From Bradyrhizobium sp. (lineage in GTDB: Bacteria > Pseudomonadota > Alphaproteobacteria > Rhizobiales > Beijerinckiaceae): a stretch of 48,583 bases of DNA. Under the pieces are notes generated by a model. It was not told where the DNA came from, did not search any database, and saw only the letters and a list, made by a program, of their open reading frames with translations. This document shows, one piece after another, positions 18,464 to 26,040 of the stretch. The stretch's first letter is position 1; every line of letters starts with the position of its first letter. The DNA lies in contig SSMV01000180.1 in assembly GCA_004799435.1 (NCBI GenBank), forward strand, positions 1-48,583, given 5' to 3'. Position numbers and translations under genes: made by a program.

Positions 18464-18570
18464 CGACAAGCGGCGCGGGACGGCTCTGACGCCGCCGCGC
18501 CCTTCGCCTCGCGCATGATCCTCGCGCCGCCGCCTCTGTTGCGCGGCGCTTCTCCCTGTTCAGGCCGCCC

Positions 18571-18999
18571 ATGCCCCGCACCGATTCCAGAAGCGCCGGC
18601 CCTTCCCACCGTCTCGAGCGGGTGGGCGAAGCGATCCGCCACGCCGTCGCCGACATTCTCCAGCGCGGCGAGATTACCGATCCCGTTCTCAACCGCCAGA
18701 CAGTGACGGTGCCCGGCGTGCGCATGTCGAGCGATCTGCGCCACGCGACGGTCGCCCTGATGCCGCTCGGCGGCAAGGATGCGGAAAAGACGATCCTCGC
18801 GCTGAAGGAACATCAGAAAGAGCTGCGCGCTTTGGTCGCGCGCCGGGTCAATCTGAAATACGCGCCGGAATTGCGCTTCGTGCTCGACGACAGTTTCTCG
18901 GCCAGCGACGCGATCGAAGCGCTGTTGAAGTCGCCGCGCGTCGCCCGCGATCTGACCCGCGACGACGAGCCCCGTCGTGACGACGAGACCGAGTCATGA
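18571..18999 (+). CDS. rbfA: 30S ribosome-binding factor RbfA
   Basis: Late 30S maturation factor, a single KH-like domain acting at 16S rRNA helix 1. Visible family features are RLERVGEAIRHAVADILQRGE, VTVPGVRMSSDLRHATVALMPLGG and VNLKYAPELRFVLDDSFSASDAI. Length 142 residues with a short charged tail (DDEPRRDDETES). Start ATG 18571 lacks a strong upstream site. Its stop overlaps the truB start by ATGA (18996-18999), so translation of the two is coupled. infB lies 107 bases upstream. Confidence 0.96.
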   Translation: MPRTDSRSAGPSHRLERVGEAIRHAVADILQRGEITDPVLNRQTVTVPGVRMSSDLRHATVALMPLGGKDAEKTILALKEHQKELRALVARRVNLKYAPELRFVLDDSFSASDAIEALLKSPRVARDLTRDDEPRRDDETES

Positions 19000-19940
19000 G
19001 CGACGATGTCGCTCGCGATAAGGCGCCGCGTCAGCAGCCGAACCGCCGCGCCTCGCGCGTCGAGATCAATGGTTGGATCAATCTCGACAAGCCGGTCGGC
19101 GTCACCTCGACTCAGGCGGTCGCCCAGCTCAAGCGTCTCTTCAACGCCAAGAAAGTCGGCCACGCCGGCACGCTCGATCCGCTCGCCTCCGGCGTTCTGC
19201 CGGTCGCCTTTGGCGAAGCCACGAAGACCGTGCCGATCGTCCAGGACGGCACCAAGGCCTATGAATTCGTTGTCCGTTGGGGCGAGGAGACCGACACAGA
19301 CGACGCCGAAGGCAAGATCGTCGTGCGCTCGCCGGGCCGCCCGAGCCGCGAGCAAATCGAGGCGGCGCTGCCGCGTTTCACCGGCGTCATCGACCAGACG
19401 CCGCCGAAGTATTCGGCGATCCGCATTGGCGGCGAGCGCGCCTATGACCTCGCCCGCGACGGCGAAAGTTTCGAGATCGCATCGCGCGAGATCGTCGTTC
19501 ATCGCCTGTCGCTGATCGAAGCGCAGCCCGACGAGGCGCGCTTCGAAGCCGAATGCGGCAAGGGCGCCTATGTGCGGGCGTTAGCGCGCGACATGGGCCG
19601 GGCTCTCGGCTGTGGCGGCCATGTCATCTTCCTGCGGCGCACGCGGGTTGGGCCCTTCGCGGTCGGTCAAGCGACAACGCTCGAATCGCTCGACGCCTCG
19701 TCGGAGGCGCGCGCCGCCGCGCTGGCGCCGGTCGAATCCGGACTTGCCGAATTGCCGCGCCTCGCGGTCGACCGCGACGGCGCATCGATCCTGCGCCGCG
19801 GCCAGAAGCTGCTGTTGCGCGGCTCGGGCGTGCCCGCCGAAGGGCCGGCTTACGCCGCCTGTTTCGGCGCGCCGGTCGCTTTCGGTTCGATCGAGAGCGG
19901 CTATTTCGTTTCGACGCGCGTCTTCAATTTGCCGCTGTGA
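18996..19940 (+). CDS. truB: tRNA pseudouridine(55) synthase
   Basis: Makes pseudouridine 55 in the T-loop of tRNAs. The motifs are GWINLDKPVGVTSTQAV, KVGHAGTLDPLASGVLPVAFGEATK (catalytic Asp in GTLDP), YEFVVRWGEETDTDDAEG, QTPPKYSAIRIGGERAYDLAR and GAYVRALARDMGRALGCGGHV. Length 314. It overlaps rbfA by four bases and is the last gene of the operon; rpsO and pnp, which often follow in proteobacteria, are absent here. A convergent gene of unknown function ends 21 bases downstream. Confidence 0.97.
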   Translation: MSDDVARDKAPRQQPNRRASRVEINGWINLDKPVGVTSTQAVAQLKRLFNAKKVGHAGTLDPLASGVLPVAFGEATKTVPIVQDGTKAYEFVVRWGEETDTDDAEGKIVVRSPGRPSREQIEAALPRFTGVIDQTPPKYSAIRIGGERAYDLARDGESFEIASREIVVHRLSLIEAQPDEARFEAECGKGAYVRALARDMGRALGCGGHVIFLRRTRVGPFAVGQATTLESLDASSEARAAALAPVESGLAELPRLAVDRDGASILRRGQKLLLRGSGVPAEGPAYAACFGAPVAFGSIESGYFVSTRVFNLPL

Positions 19941-19961
19941 GGCGAGCCGCCTTCGGCCTCG

Positions 19962-21599
19962 TCACTTCCATGCCGCAAGCGCGTCATTGACGATGCGCTC
20001 GCCGTCCGCGCCCTTCTCGAAGGTCAGCTTGGCGGCGCGATCGTCGTTAAACAGCATCGGAAAATCGAACCAGCCGCGATTGGCGACCAGGTCGAGATTG
20101 CGGGCGAGCTCGGCGTCGCCGCGATTGAGTCCGATCAGGAAATAACTGTCGGAGATTTTCACCCTCACGCCCGACAGCGCGTCCTGGGCCGGGGGATCGT
20201 CGCGGCGCATCATCGGCACCCGCAGATCTTTGATGCCCTTGATGTCGGAACCGTCGGCGAAGGTGAGACGCAACTCTATCGTATGCGAAGCCGGCAGGCT
20301 GGGGTCGCTGTTTTTGCGCATCGTCATCACAGCGTGCATCTTCAGATCGGGGATGTCGGCCTCAGCCTTGATCGCCAGGGTCGCCGGCTGACCGGCCGCC
20401 GCCGGGATTTCGCTCCAGGTCACCGAACCGAGATTGACCGCCGGCTTCTGCGGGTCCGATGGGACGGCGACCAGCATCGCAGCGCGGGCGGCCACCGCCA
20501 GTCCCGGATTGGCGGGCGCTTGCGCGTTTGTCGCGCCGGGAGTCGGGGCCGTCGTCGCGCCGGGCGCGGGCGTGGTCGCCGGCGTTGGCGTGGCTGCGTC
20601 GGACGCCGCCGGCGTTGCGCCTGGCGTCGCCGCCGCGCCGCCCACCCGCTCGACAATCTTGGCCGGAGCGGAGGCTTCGACCGAAGGCGTCGCGACCGGC
20701 TCCTTGATCGCCAAATCCTGCGGCTTCTGGCGCCACAGGAAGGCGAACAGCGCGACCGAAAGCGCGACGCCGATAACGACCGCCGCGATGATCCAGGGCA
20801 TGGCGCTGCGCCGGCCGCCCTCGACCCGGACCGGCGCGCTCGGGCGCAATCCATCGGCCTCGTTGGGCGAATAGGCGGCGCGTTCGTAATCGTCCTCGGC
20901 CTCGATCGACGGCGCGTACTCCTCGGAATCGACGTTGCTCGCCGAGGCGCGTCTAAAGGCGGGCGCGTCGGGCAGCAGGCTCTGCGTCTCGGTTCGTCGC
21001 GCGGGGGGCGGCGCATAGCGCGAAGTCGAGGGACGCGGGCCGAGCGGCGCCATCGCCGCGCTGGCGCCTCCGAGCGTCGGGCGCGGCGCGGCGGAGGCAG
21101 GCGCATAGGCGGAACGGGCGGCCGCCACGGAAGCGGCGAAGCGATCGGCGGGGGAAGCGCCCGGGCTCACGCCCGGTCGCGGGGCCTGAGGCTGCGGCCG
21201 CCCGGAAGAGAGCGGCGGCGGGGCCGGACGCGCCAGCGGTGTATCGGGCATCGCAATGCGTCCGCCGCTCGCATTCGGCGCGGGACGTGGCGGCGACGTA
21301 AAGCTCGACGGGCGCGCCGAATCGGCGGGTCGCGCGCCAAACGTCGAGGAAGGGGATCGCGTCGCGGCGACGGATGAGGCTGAAGACGAGCCAAACTGGG
21401 TTTCGAGTTTGCCGATCGCCGCCTCCAGCGCCGCCTCTTCGCGGGCGATGTCGGCTTCGGACAGACTCGGTCCCAGCGAGCGCAGCTGACGCACCAGCGC
21501 CTTGCGGGCCCGTTCGTAGATCGCTTTTCGCGCCGGCTCCGGTCCCGCCTTGGGCAGGTTGGAAACGGCTTTCGACAGCAATGTGTAGTAGTCAGCCAT
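19962..21599 (-). CDS. Single-pass Pro/Ala-rich membrane protein, unknown function
   Basis: A 545-residue protein with clear modular structure. Residues 1-75 form a helical, conserved-looking domain (YYTLLSKAVSNLPKAGPEPARKAIYERARKAL). A disordered Pro/Ser/Ala-rich region of about 190 residues follows. One transmembrane helix lies near residues 268-292 (PWIIAAVVIGVALSVALF). A second low-complexity Ala/Pro/Thr region precedes a C-terminal beta-rich domain of about 150 residues containing SVTWSEIPAA and RGWFDFPMLFNDDRAAKLTFEKGADGE. The topology suggests a cytoplasmic N-domain and periplasmic C-domain. It lies 44 bases after purA on the same strand and is probably co-transcribed. I do not recognise a function. 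Confidence 0.75.
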   Translation of the reverse strand: MADYYTLLSKAVSNLPKAGPEPARKAIYERARKALVRQLRSLGPSLSEADIAREEAALEAAIGKLETQFGSSSASSVAATRSPSSTFGARPADSARPSSFTSPPRPAPNASGGRIAMPDTPLARPAPPPLSSGRPQPQAPRPGVSPGASPADRFAASVAAARSAYAPASAAPRPTLGGASAAMAPLGPRPSTSRYAPPPARRTETQSLLPDAPAFRRASASNVDSEEYAPSIEAEDDYERAAYSPNEADGLRPSAPVRVEGGRRSAMPWIIAAVVIGVALSVALFAFLWRQKPQDLAIKEPVATPSVEASAPAKIVERVGGAAATPGATPAASDAATPTPATTPAPGATTAPTPGATNAQAPANPGLAVAARAAMLVAVPSDPQKPAVNLGSVTWSEIPAAAGQPATLAIKAEADIPDLKMHAVMTMRKNSDPSLPASHTIELRLTFADGSDIKGIKDLRVPMMRRDDPPAQDALSGVRVKISDSYFLIGLNRGDAELARNLDLVANRGWFDFPMLFNDDRAAKLTFEKGADGERIVNDALAAWK

Positions 21600-21643
21600 C
21601 CTTGGGTCCGCTCGCCCACGCGCTCAGCGAGCGCGTGAGGAAT

Positions 21644-22939
21644 TTAGCCTTGAAACGGGTCGTGGACGAGAATCGTATCTTCCCGCTTCGGACTCGTCGA
21701 GAGCAACGCAACCGGCGCGCCGATCAGTTCCTCGATGCGCCGCACATATTTCACCGCCTGGGCGGGAAGGTTCGCCCAGGATCGCGCCCCGCTGGTCACG
21801 CCCGACCAGCCTTCGATCGTCTCATAGATCGGCTCGACCCGCATTTGCGCGCCTTGGGAAGCCGGAAGATAGTCGAATTCGGCGCCGTCGATGCGATAGC
21901 GCGTGCAGACCTTGATCGTCTCGAATCCGTCGAGCACGTCGAGCTTGGTCAGCGCCACGCCGTCTATGCCGGAGGTCTTGACGCATTGGCGCGCCAGCAC
22001 CGCGTCAAACCAGCCGCAACGACGCGGCCGGCCAGTGTTGGTGCCGAACTCGACCCCGCGCTCGCCGATCTTGCGGCCGATCTCGTCATCGAGCTCGGTC
22101 GGGAAAGGGCCGCCGCCCACGCGCGTGGTGTAAGCCTTGGCGATGCCCAGCACATAGCCGATCGAACGCGGCCCGAGCCCCGAGCCGGTCGCCGCGTTGG
22201 CGGCCACGGTGTTCGAGGAGGTCACGTAAGGATAGGTGCCGTGATCGACGTCGAGCAGCGCCCCCTGGGCGCCCTCGAACAGGATGCGCTTGCCAGCCCT
22301 GCGTTCGCGATCGAGCAGATCGTAGGTCGGCGCCATATAGGGCAGCGCCTTGGGCGCGATCGTCAGCAACTCGTCCCTGATCGCCGCCGCCGACGGGGCC
22401 GGCATGCCCATGCCGCGCCGCAGCGGCTCGTGATGGGCGAGTAGACGGGCGATCTTGCCGTCGAGCGATTCCGGCTCGGCGAGATCCATCAAGCGGATCG
22501 CCCGCCGGCCGACCTTGTCTTCATAGGCCGGTCCGATGCCGCGCTTGGTGGTACCGATTTTCACGCCCCCGACTTCCGCAGACTCGCGAATTGCGTCCAG
22601 CTCGCGATGCAGGGCGAGAATCAGCGGGACGTTTTCGGCAATCTTGAGGTTTTTTGGCGTCACTTCGACGCCCATCGCGCGGATTTTCTCGATCTCATCG
22701 GCGAGGTGATAGGGGTCGAGCACGACGCCGTTGCCGATCACCGAAAGCTTGCCCGGCCGCAGGATGCCCGAGGGCAGCAGCGCCAGCTTGTAGGTCTTGC
22801 CGTCGACGACCAGCGTATGGCCGGCGTTATGGCCGCCCTGAAAACGCACCACGACGTCGGCGGAGACCGACAGCCAGTCGACGATCTTGCCCTTGCCCTC
22901 GTCGCCCCATTGAGCGCCGACAACAACCACATTCGCCAT
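21644..22939 (-). CDS. purA: Adenylosuccinate synthetase
   Basis: First committed step of AMP synthesis: IMP, aspartate and GTP to adenylosuccinate. Motifs read [19 protein letters not shown] (P-loop with catalytic Asp), [12 protein letters not shown] (catalytic His), [40 protein letters not shown] and [10 protein letters not shown]. Length 431 residues, standard. Start ATG 22939 has CGAGGAACG upstream; the frame continues upstream through a terminator hairpin, which is not coding. The leader contains two stem-loops, the nearer with a six-T run, suggesting attenuation. Confidence 0.97.
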   Translation of the reverse strand: MANVVVVGAQWGDEGKGKIVDWLSVSADVVVRFQGGHNAGHTLVVDGKTYKLALLPSGILRPGKLSVIGNGVVLDPYHLADEIEKIRAMGVEVTPKNLKIAENVPLILALHRELDAIRESAEVGGVKIGTTKRGIGPAYEDKVGRRAIRLMDLAEPESLDGKIARLLAHHEPLRRGMGMPAPSAAAIRDELLTIAPKALPYMAPTYDLLDRERRAGKRILFEGAQGALLDVDHGTYPYVTSSNTVAANAATGSGLGPRSIGYVLGIAKAYTTRVGGGPFPTELDDEIGRKIGERGVEFGTNTGRPRRCGWFDAVLARQCVKTSGIDGVALTKLDVLDGFETIKVCTRYRIDGAEFDYLPASQGAQMRVEPIYETIEGWSGVTSGARSWANLPAQAVKYVRRIEELIGAPVALLSTSPKREDTILVHDPFQG

Positions 22940-22959
22940 CGACGCGCGTTCCTCGAGCC

Positions 22960-23013
22960 CTACCCAAACGAAAAAACCCCGGACCAGCAACAATGGGCTG
23001 GACCGGGGCTCAT
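22960..23013 (-). CDS. Possible 17-codon leader peptide in the purA leader
   Basis: ATG 23013 opens a small frame ([17 protein letters not shown]) whose coding bases run through both arms of the purA leader terminator and its T-run, stopping at TAG 22960, 20 bases before purA. Ribosomes translating it would melt the hairpin. No clear Shine-Dalgarno site precedes it. The frame could be chance; there is no codon-composition support at this length. Confidence 0.25.
   Translation of the reverse strand: MSPGPAHCCWSGVFSFG
22971..23008 (-). terminator. Intrinsic terminator-shaped element in the purA leader
   Basis: On the minus strand a 12-pair stem (23008-22997 with 22988-22977, one A-A mismatch, 8-base loop) is followed directly by six T residues (22976-22971). 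It lies 31 bases upstream of the purA start codon. The only gene upstream is divergent (DUF2076), so the element cannot be ending a neighbour's transcript. Either it attenuates purA or it ends a short RNA made from 23014-23164. A smaller stem CGCGTA/TACGCG (23016-23032) precedes it. Confidence 0.7.
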
Positions 23014-23080
23014 TGCGCGTATCCACTACGCGATTGCAACCGCTGAGTAAAGCGGCGCGGCGAATTTGCCCGCATCCAAA

Positions 23081-23094
23081 GCCGCTTAAGCGGC
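23081..23094. promoter_or_regulatory. 14-bp perfect palindrome in the purA/DUF2076 divergent gap
   Basis: GCCGCTTAAGCGGC is fully self-complementary and lies 71 bases before the DUF2076 start and 142 before purA. Its central CTTAAG is unusual for GC-rich DNA. A dimeric regulator site is possible; no family can be named. Confidence 0.35.
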
Positions 23095-23164
23095 GACTTT
23101 AATCGTTCGCCGGCGACCCCATATGCTGGGGCGCGAGCCGCAGGGCTCGAGACGGAGACGCTCC

Positions 23165-23866
23165 ATGACCCCCCAGGAACGCCAGATGCTCGGCGAACTG
23201 TTCGAGCGCATTCGCCCCATGGCGGCCAATCCGCGCGACGGCGAGGCGGAAGCCTTCATCGCCGAGGCGACCGATGAGATGCCCCATGCGCCTTATGTTC
23301 TGGCGCAGACGGCGCTCGTCCAGCGCAGCGCGCTCGACGCTGCGGCGCGGCGGATCCAGGAGCTTGAGGCGCGACTGGCCGCGCAGAGTTCGGCGCCGAG
23401 CTTTCTCGGCGACGCCGGCCATGCGCTGATCGGCGGCGAACCCGCGCCGCCGCACGGGCAGGCGCAGCAGCCTGTCCAAGCGCCCGTCTACGCGCCGCCT
23501 GCCGGCCCCTGGGGGGCGTCGCCTGCCCCGGGCGGCGGCTTTCTCGCCAGCGCGATGTCGACAGCGACCGGCGTCGCCGGCGGCATGCTGGCGGCCAACG
23601 CCATCGAACATCTGCTGCTCGGCGGCCACGCGCTCGGCGGCGTATTGTTCGGCCAAACGGGTTTTGGAGCGGGCGGGTTAGGCGTTGGGGGTCTCGGCGC
23701 CGGCGAAACGACGATCAACAATTTCTATGACGGCGCGCCGGGTTCGGCCGCGACGCCCACCGATGTTTCGACGCCGGAAGTCGATCAGGGGGGACTGGTC
23801 GATCCCGCCGATTATGATTCGGCGGATTTTGACGACGGATCGGGCGGCGGCGGTTTCGACGTCTGA
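23165..23866 (+). CDS. DUF2076 family protein
   Basis: A 233-residue protein of the DUF2076 family, function unknown. The N-terminus MTPQERQMLGELFERIRPMA and the IQELEARLAAQ coiled segment are family-typical. A Pro/Ala/Gln-rich linker follows, then a hydrophobic Gly/Ala-rich segment (ATGVAGGMLAANAIEHLLLGG), a Gly-rich stretch and an acidic C-terminus (DPADYDSADFDDGSGGGGFDV). The composition suggests a peripheral membrane or oligomeric protein. Start ATG 23165 is preceded by GACGGAGACGCTCC. The gene is divergent from purA and convergent with the L,D-transpeptidase. Confidence 0.8.
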   Translation: MTPQERQMLGELFERIRPMAANPRDGEAEAFIAEATDEMPHAPYVLAQTALVQRSALDAAARRIQELEARLAAQSSAPSFLGDAGHALIGGEPAPPHGQAQQPVQAPVYAPPAGPWGASPAPGGGFLASAMSTATGVAGGMLAANAIEHLLLGGHALGGVLFGQTGFGAGGLGVGGLGAGETTINNFYDGAPGSAATPTDVSTPEVDQGGLVDPADYDSADFDDGSGGGGFDV

Positions 23867-23889
23867 CGAGACGCCCGCAAAAGCGATCG

Positions 23890-24564
23890 TCAGATGACGA
23901 TCACCTTGGCGCCAACGTGGACGCGGTTGAAGAGGTCGATGACATCCTCATTCATCATGCGGATGCAACCCGACGACATGTTCAGACCGATCGTCTGCGG
24001 CTCGTTCGTCCCGTGGATGCGATAGAGCGAGGAGCCGAGATAGAGCGCCCGTGCGCCAAGCGGATTTTCCGGGCCGCCATCCATATGCGCGGGCAGGTCG
24101 GGCCGGCGCAGCATCATCTCCGGCGGCGGCGTCCAGCCGGGCCATTCGGCCATGCGGGTGATCGACTTCACGCCCGACCATTCGAAGCCGGGGCGACCGA
24201 CGCCAACGCCATAGCGGATCGCCTTGCCGCCCGGCTGCACCAGGAACAGGAACTTGTTGGGCGTGTCGATGATGATCGTTCCCGGCCCTTCCGCCCCTGA
24301 ATAATCGACAATCTGGCGGCGAAATTCTTCGGCCGGTTGCGCTTCGACCGGGCTGTCCGCCAGCGCCGCTGTCTGCTGCAGCGGCTGGGCCGGCGACTGA
24401 GCGACCGGGGCCGGAGCGGACATGTGGCTCGGACCGGCCGAGCCAGTCAGCAGCAATTCGAGAAAGCCGCCGCCGAGTTCGCCATTGGCCGCCGAGGCGG
24501 GGCCGCCGGCGAGGGGGAAAAGAGCGAGACAGGCGGGAAGGATCAAAGCGCGAACGGGACGCAT
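23890..24564 (-). CDS. L,D-transpeptidase (YkuD domain), secreted
   Basis: Periplasmic enzyme of the ErfK/YbiS/YcfS/YnhG group, which makes 3-3 cross-links in peptidoglycan or attaches outer-membrane proteins to it. The signal peptide is MRPVRALILPACLALFPLAGGPASAA. After a Pro/Gln-rich linker, the YkuD domain shows IIIDTPNKFLFLVQPGGKAIRYGVGVGR, the catalytic region RIHGTNEPQTIGLNMSSGCIRM (His and nucleophilic Cys) and the C-terminal strand VGAKVIVI. Start ATG 24564 follows GAGAGGAG; 224 residues. It is convergent with the DUF2076 gene and lies 146 bases downstream of the MoeB-like gene. Confidence 0.93.
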   Translation of the reverse strand: MRPVRALILPACLALFPLAGGPASAANGELGGGFLELLLTGSAGPSHMSAPAPVAQSPAQPLQQTAALADSPVEAQPAEEFRRQIVDYSGAEGPGTIIIDTPNKFLFLVQPGGKAIRYGVGVGRPGFEWSGVKSITRMAEWPGWTPPPEMMLRRPDLPAHMDGGPENPLGARALYLGSSLYRIHGTNEPQTIGLNMSSGCIRMMNEDVIDLFNRVHVGAKVIVI

Positions 24565-24710
24565 GACGAACTCCTCTCGGGGTTCGTCGCCTTGCGTCAG
24601 GCTCTCAGCCATCCGCCGCGACAAACGCCGAACAGGGTTAACATAGCTGCGATTCGCCACCAGGCGGGGACAAGCTGTCGCGATGGTTAGGAGAGAGCAA
24701 CCAATCTTGC

Positions 24711-25517
24711 TTAACGAGAACTAACCGTCCGCGCCGCCGCGCCATTGAGCGGATTGGCCTCGTCCCAGCTGTAGCTCAGCATCTCGAAGCGCATCGCCCG
24801 CGCGTCGATCATCAGGAGGCGGCCGACCATGCCGCGATCGCCGTCAAAAAAGCCGCCGACGATTTCGCGGATCGCCTCCATCGCCATCATTGCGCCAAGC
24901 ATCCCGGCGAGCGCGCCGAGCACGCCGGCTTCGGCGCAGGCGGGCACGGTTCCGGGCGGCGGCGGCTCGGGAAAGAGACAACGGTAGGTCGGATTGGGCC
25001 GCCCGTCGGGCGCGTTTTCATAGGGCTTCAACACGGTCAGCGAGCCGTCGAATTCGCCGAGCGCTGCGCTCACCAGCGGTTTGCCCACGTGGAAACAGGC
25101 GTCCGACACCGCGTAACGCGCGGCGAAATTGTCGGAGCCGTCGAGGACGACATCCCAATCGACGATCAGCGCCCGCGCATTGATGTCGTCGAGACGCCGG
25201 TCGATCTTGATTGTCTCGACATGCGGATTGAGCCGCGCGATCGCCTCGGCGGCGCTGTCGACTTTTTTGCGGCCGACATCGCCCGTTCCATGCAGCGGCT
25301 GGCGATGCAGATTGGACAGCGAGACCACGTCGTCGTCGCAGACGCCAAGCGACCCGACGCCGGCGCCGGCGAGATATTGCAGCGCCGGCGAACCGAGCCC
25401 GCCCGCGCCGATCGCCAGCACGCGCGCCTGCTTGAGCCGGTTCTGTCCGGGGCCGCCGACGCCACGCAGCACAATCTGGCGGGCGTAGCGCTCGACCTCT
25501 GCCTTGCTGAGGGTCAT
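24711..25517 (-). CDS. moeB: MoeB/ThiF/HesA-type E1-like adenylyltransferase
   Basis: Activates the C-terminus of a ubiquitin-like sulfur carrier (MoaD or ThiS) by adenylation. Sequence shows YARQIVLRGVGGPGQNRLKQARVLAIGAGGLGSPALQYLAGAG (nucleotide site), NLHRQ, the catalytic Asp in LDGSDNFAARY, and VPACAEAGVLG (conserved Cys). Length 268 without a C-terminal rhodanese domain. Three of the four zinc cysteines of E. coli MoeB are missing (TYRC instead of CYRC, no final CxxC). The choice between MoeB and ThiF is uncertain because no moa or thi genes are nearby. Confidence 0.85.
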   Translation of the reverse strand: MTLSKAEVERYARQIVLRGVGGPGQNRLKQARVLAIGAGGLGSPALQYLAGAGVGSLGVCDDDVVSLSNLHRQPLHGTGDVGRKKVDSAAEAIARLNPHVETIKIDRRLDDINARALIVDWDVVLDGSDNFAARYAVSDACFHVGKPLVSAALGEFDGSLTVLKPYENAPDGRPNPTYRCLFPEPPPPGTVPACAEAGVLGALAGMLGAMMAMEAIREIVGGFFDGDRGMVGRLLMIDARAMRFEMLSYSWDEANPLNGAAARTVSSR

Positions 25518-25619
25518 GGGCGGCAGTTTACCCGCCAGGGCGAAGCTTGAGCAAATCGTGGCGCTTCTCGCCGCGCCAGGAGTCGTGCTGATATGCGGCT
25601 CGAGGTTTCTTTGCCCCCC

Positions 25620-25646
25620 TGTCGAAACCCGCCAGGCTCGCCCGTC
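25620..25646 (+). promoter_or_regulatory. Candidate ECF42-type promoter of the DGPF-sigma operon
   Basis: TGTCGA (25620-25625) and CGTC (25643-25646) with a 17-base spacer. I recall TGTCGA at -35 and CG(A/T)C at -10 as the motif reported for ECF42 sigma factors in Streptomyces. It lies about 47 bases upstream of the DGPF gene that is coupled to the sigma gene, as expected for autoregulation. Confidence 0.6.
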
Positions 25647-25692
25647 TTTGTCATGAGCGCGGCGAGGGTCGCGCCAGAATGGAGTCGATGCG

Positions 25693-26040
25693 ATGCAATA
25701 TCTGCTGATGCTAAATACCGCCGAGAGTTACTTCGCCGGGCTTTCGCAGGCCGAAGTTGGCAAGACGATGGCCGCCTACGGCGCCTACACGCAAGCCCTG
25801 AAAGACGCCGGCGTCTTTCGCGGCGGCGAGCGGCTGCAGGCAACCGCAACGGCGACTGTCGTGCGCGCGAAAAACGGCAAGACCTCGGTGCTCAACGGGC
25901 CTTACGCCGAGGTCAAGGAACAGCTCGGCGGCTTCTACTTGATCGACGCGCCGGACCTCGACGCGGCGATCGGCTGGGCGGCGCGCTGCCCCGCGGCCGA
26001 ACATGGCGCGGTGGAAGTGCGGCCGATTTGGTCGATGTGA
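25693..26040 (+). CDS. DGPF/YCII-related domain protein
   Basis: Small cytoplasmic protein (115 residues) with a ferredoxin-like YCII fold. It starts MQYLLMLN, continues with MAAYGAYTQALKDAGVFRGGERLQ and VLNGPYAEVKEQLGGFYLIDAPDLDAAIGWAARCP, and ends with EVRPIW, the standard pattern of the DGPF family (here NGPYAEVKEQLGGF). Members are almost always encoded beside ECF42 sigma factors; their biochemical role is unknown. The stop overlaps the sigma factor's GTG start (GTGA), so translation is coupled. Start ATG 25693 has GGAG nine bases upstream. Confidence 0.9.
   Translation: MQYLLMLNTAESYFAGLSQAEVGKTMAAYGAYTQALKDAGVFRGGERLQATATATVVRAKNGKTSVLNGPYAEVKEQLGGFYLIDAPDLDAAIGWAARCPAAEHGAVEVRPIWSM

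Noticed and set aside
15638-18469. A 943-codon open frame antisense to infB
   Set aside because: It mirrors infB codon for codon, has no family motifs, and is rich in His/Arg/Asp/Leu as expected for the antisense of a GC-rich gene.
25593-26036. N-terminal extension of the ECF sigma factor
   Set aside because: This stretch is the DGPF gene in another frame; the GTG at 26037 overlapping the DGPF stop gives a normal ECF42 length.
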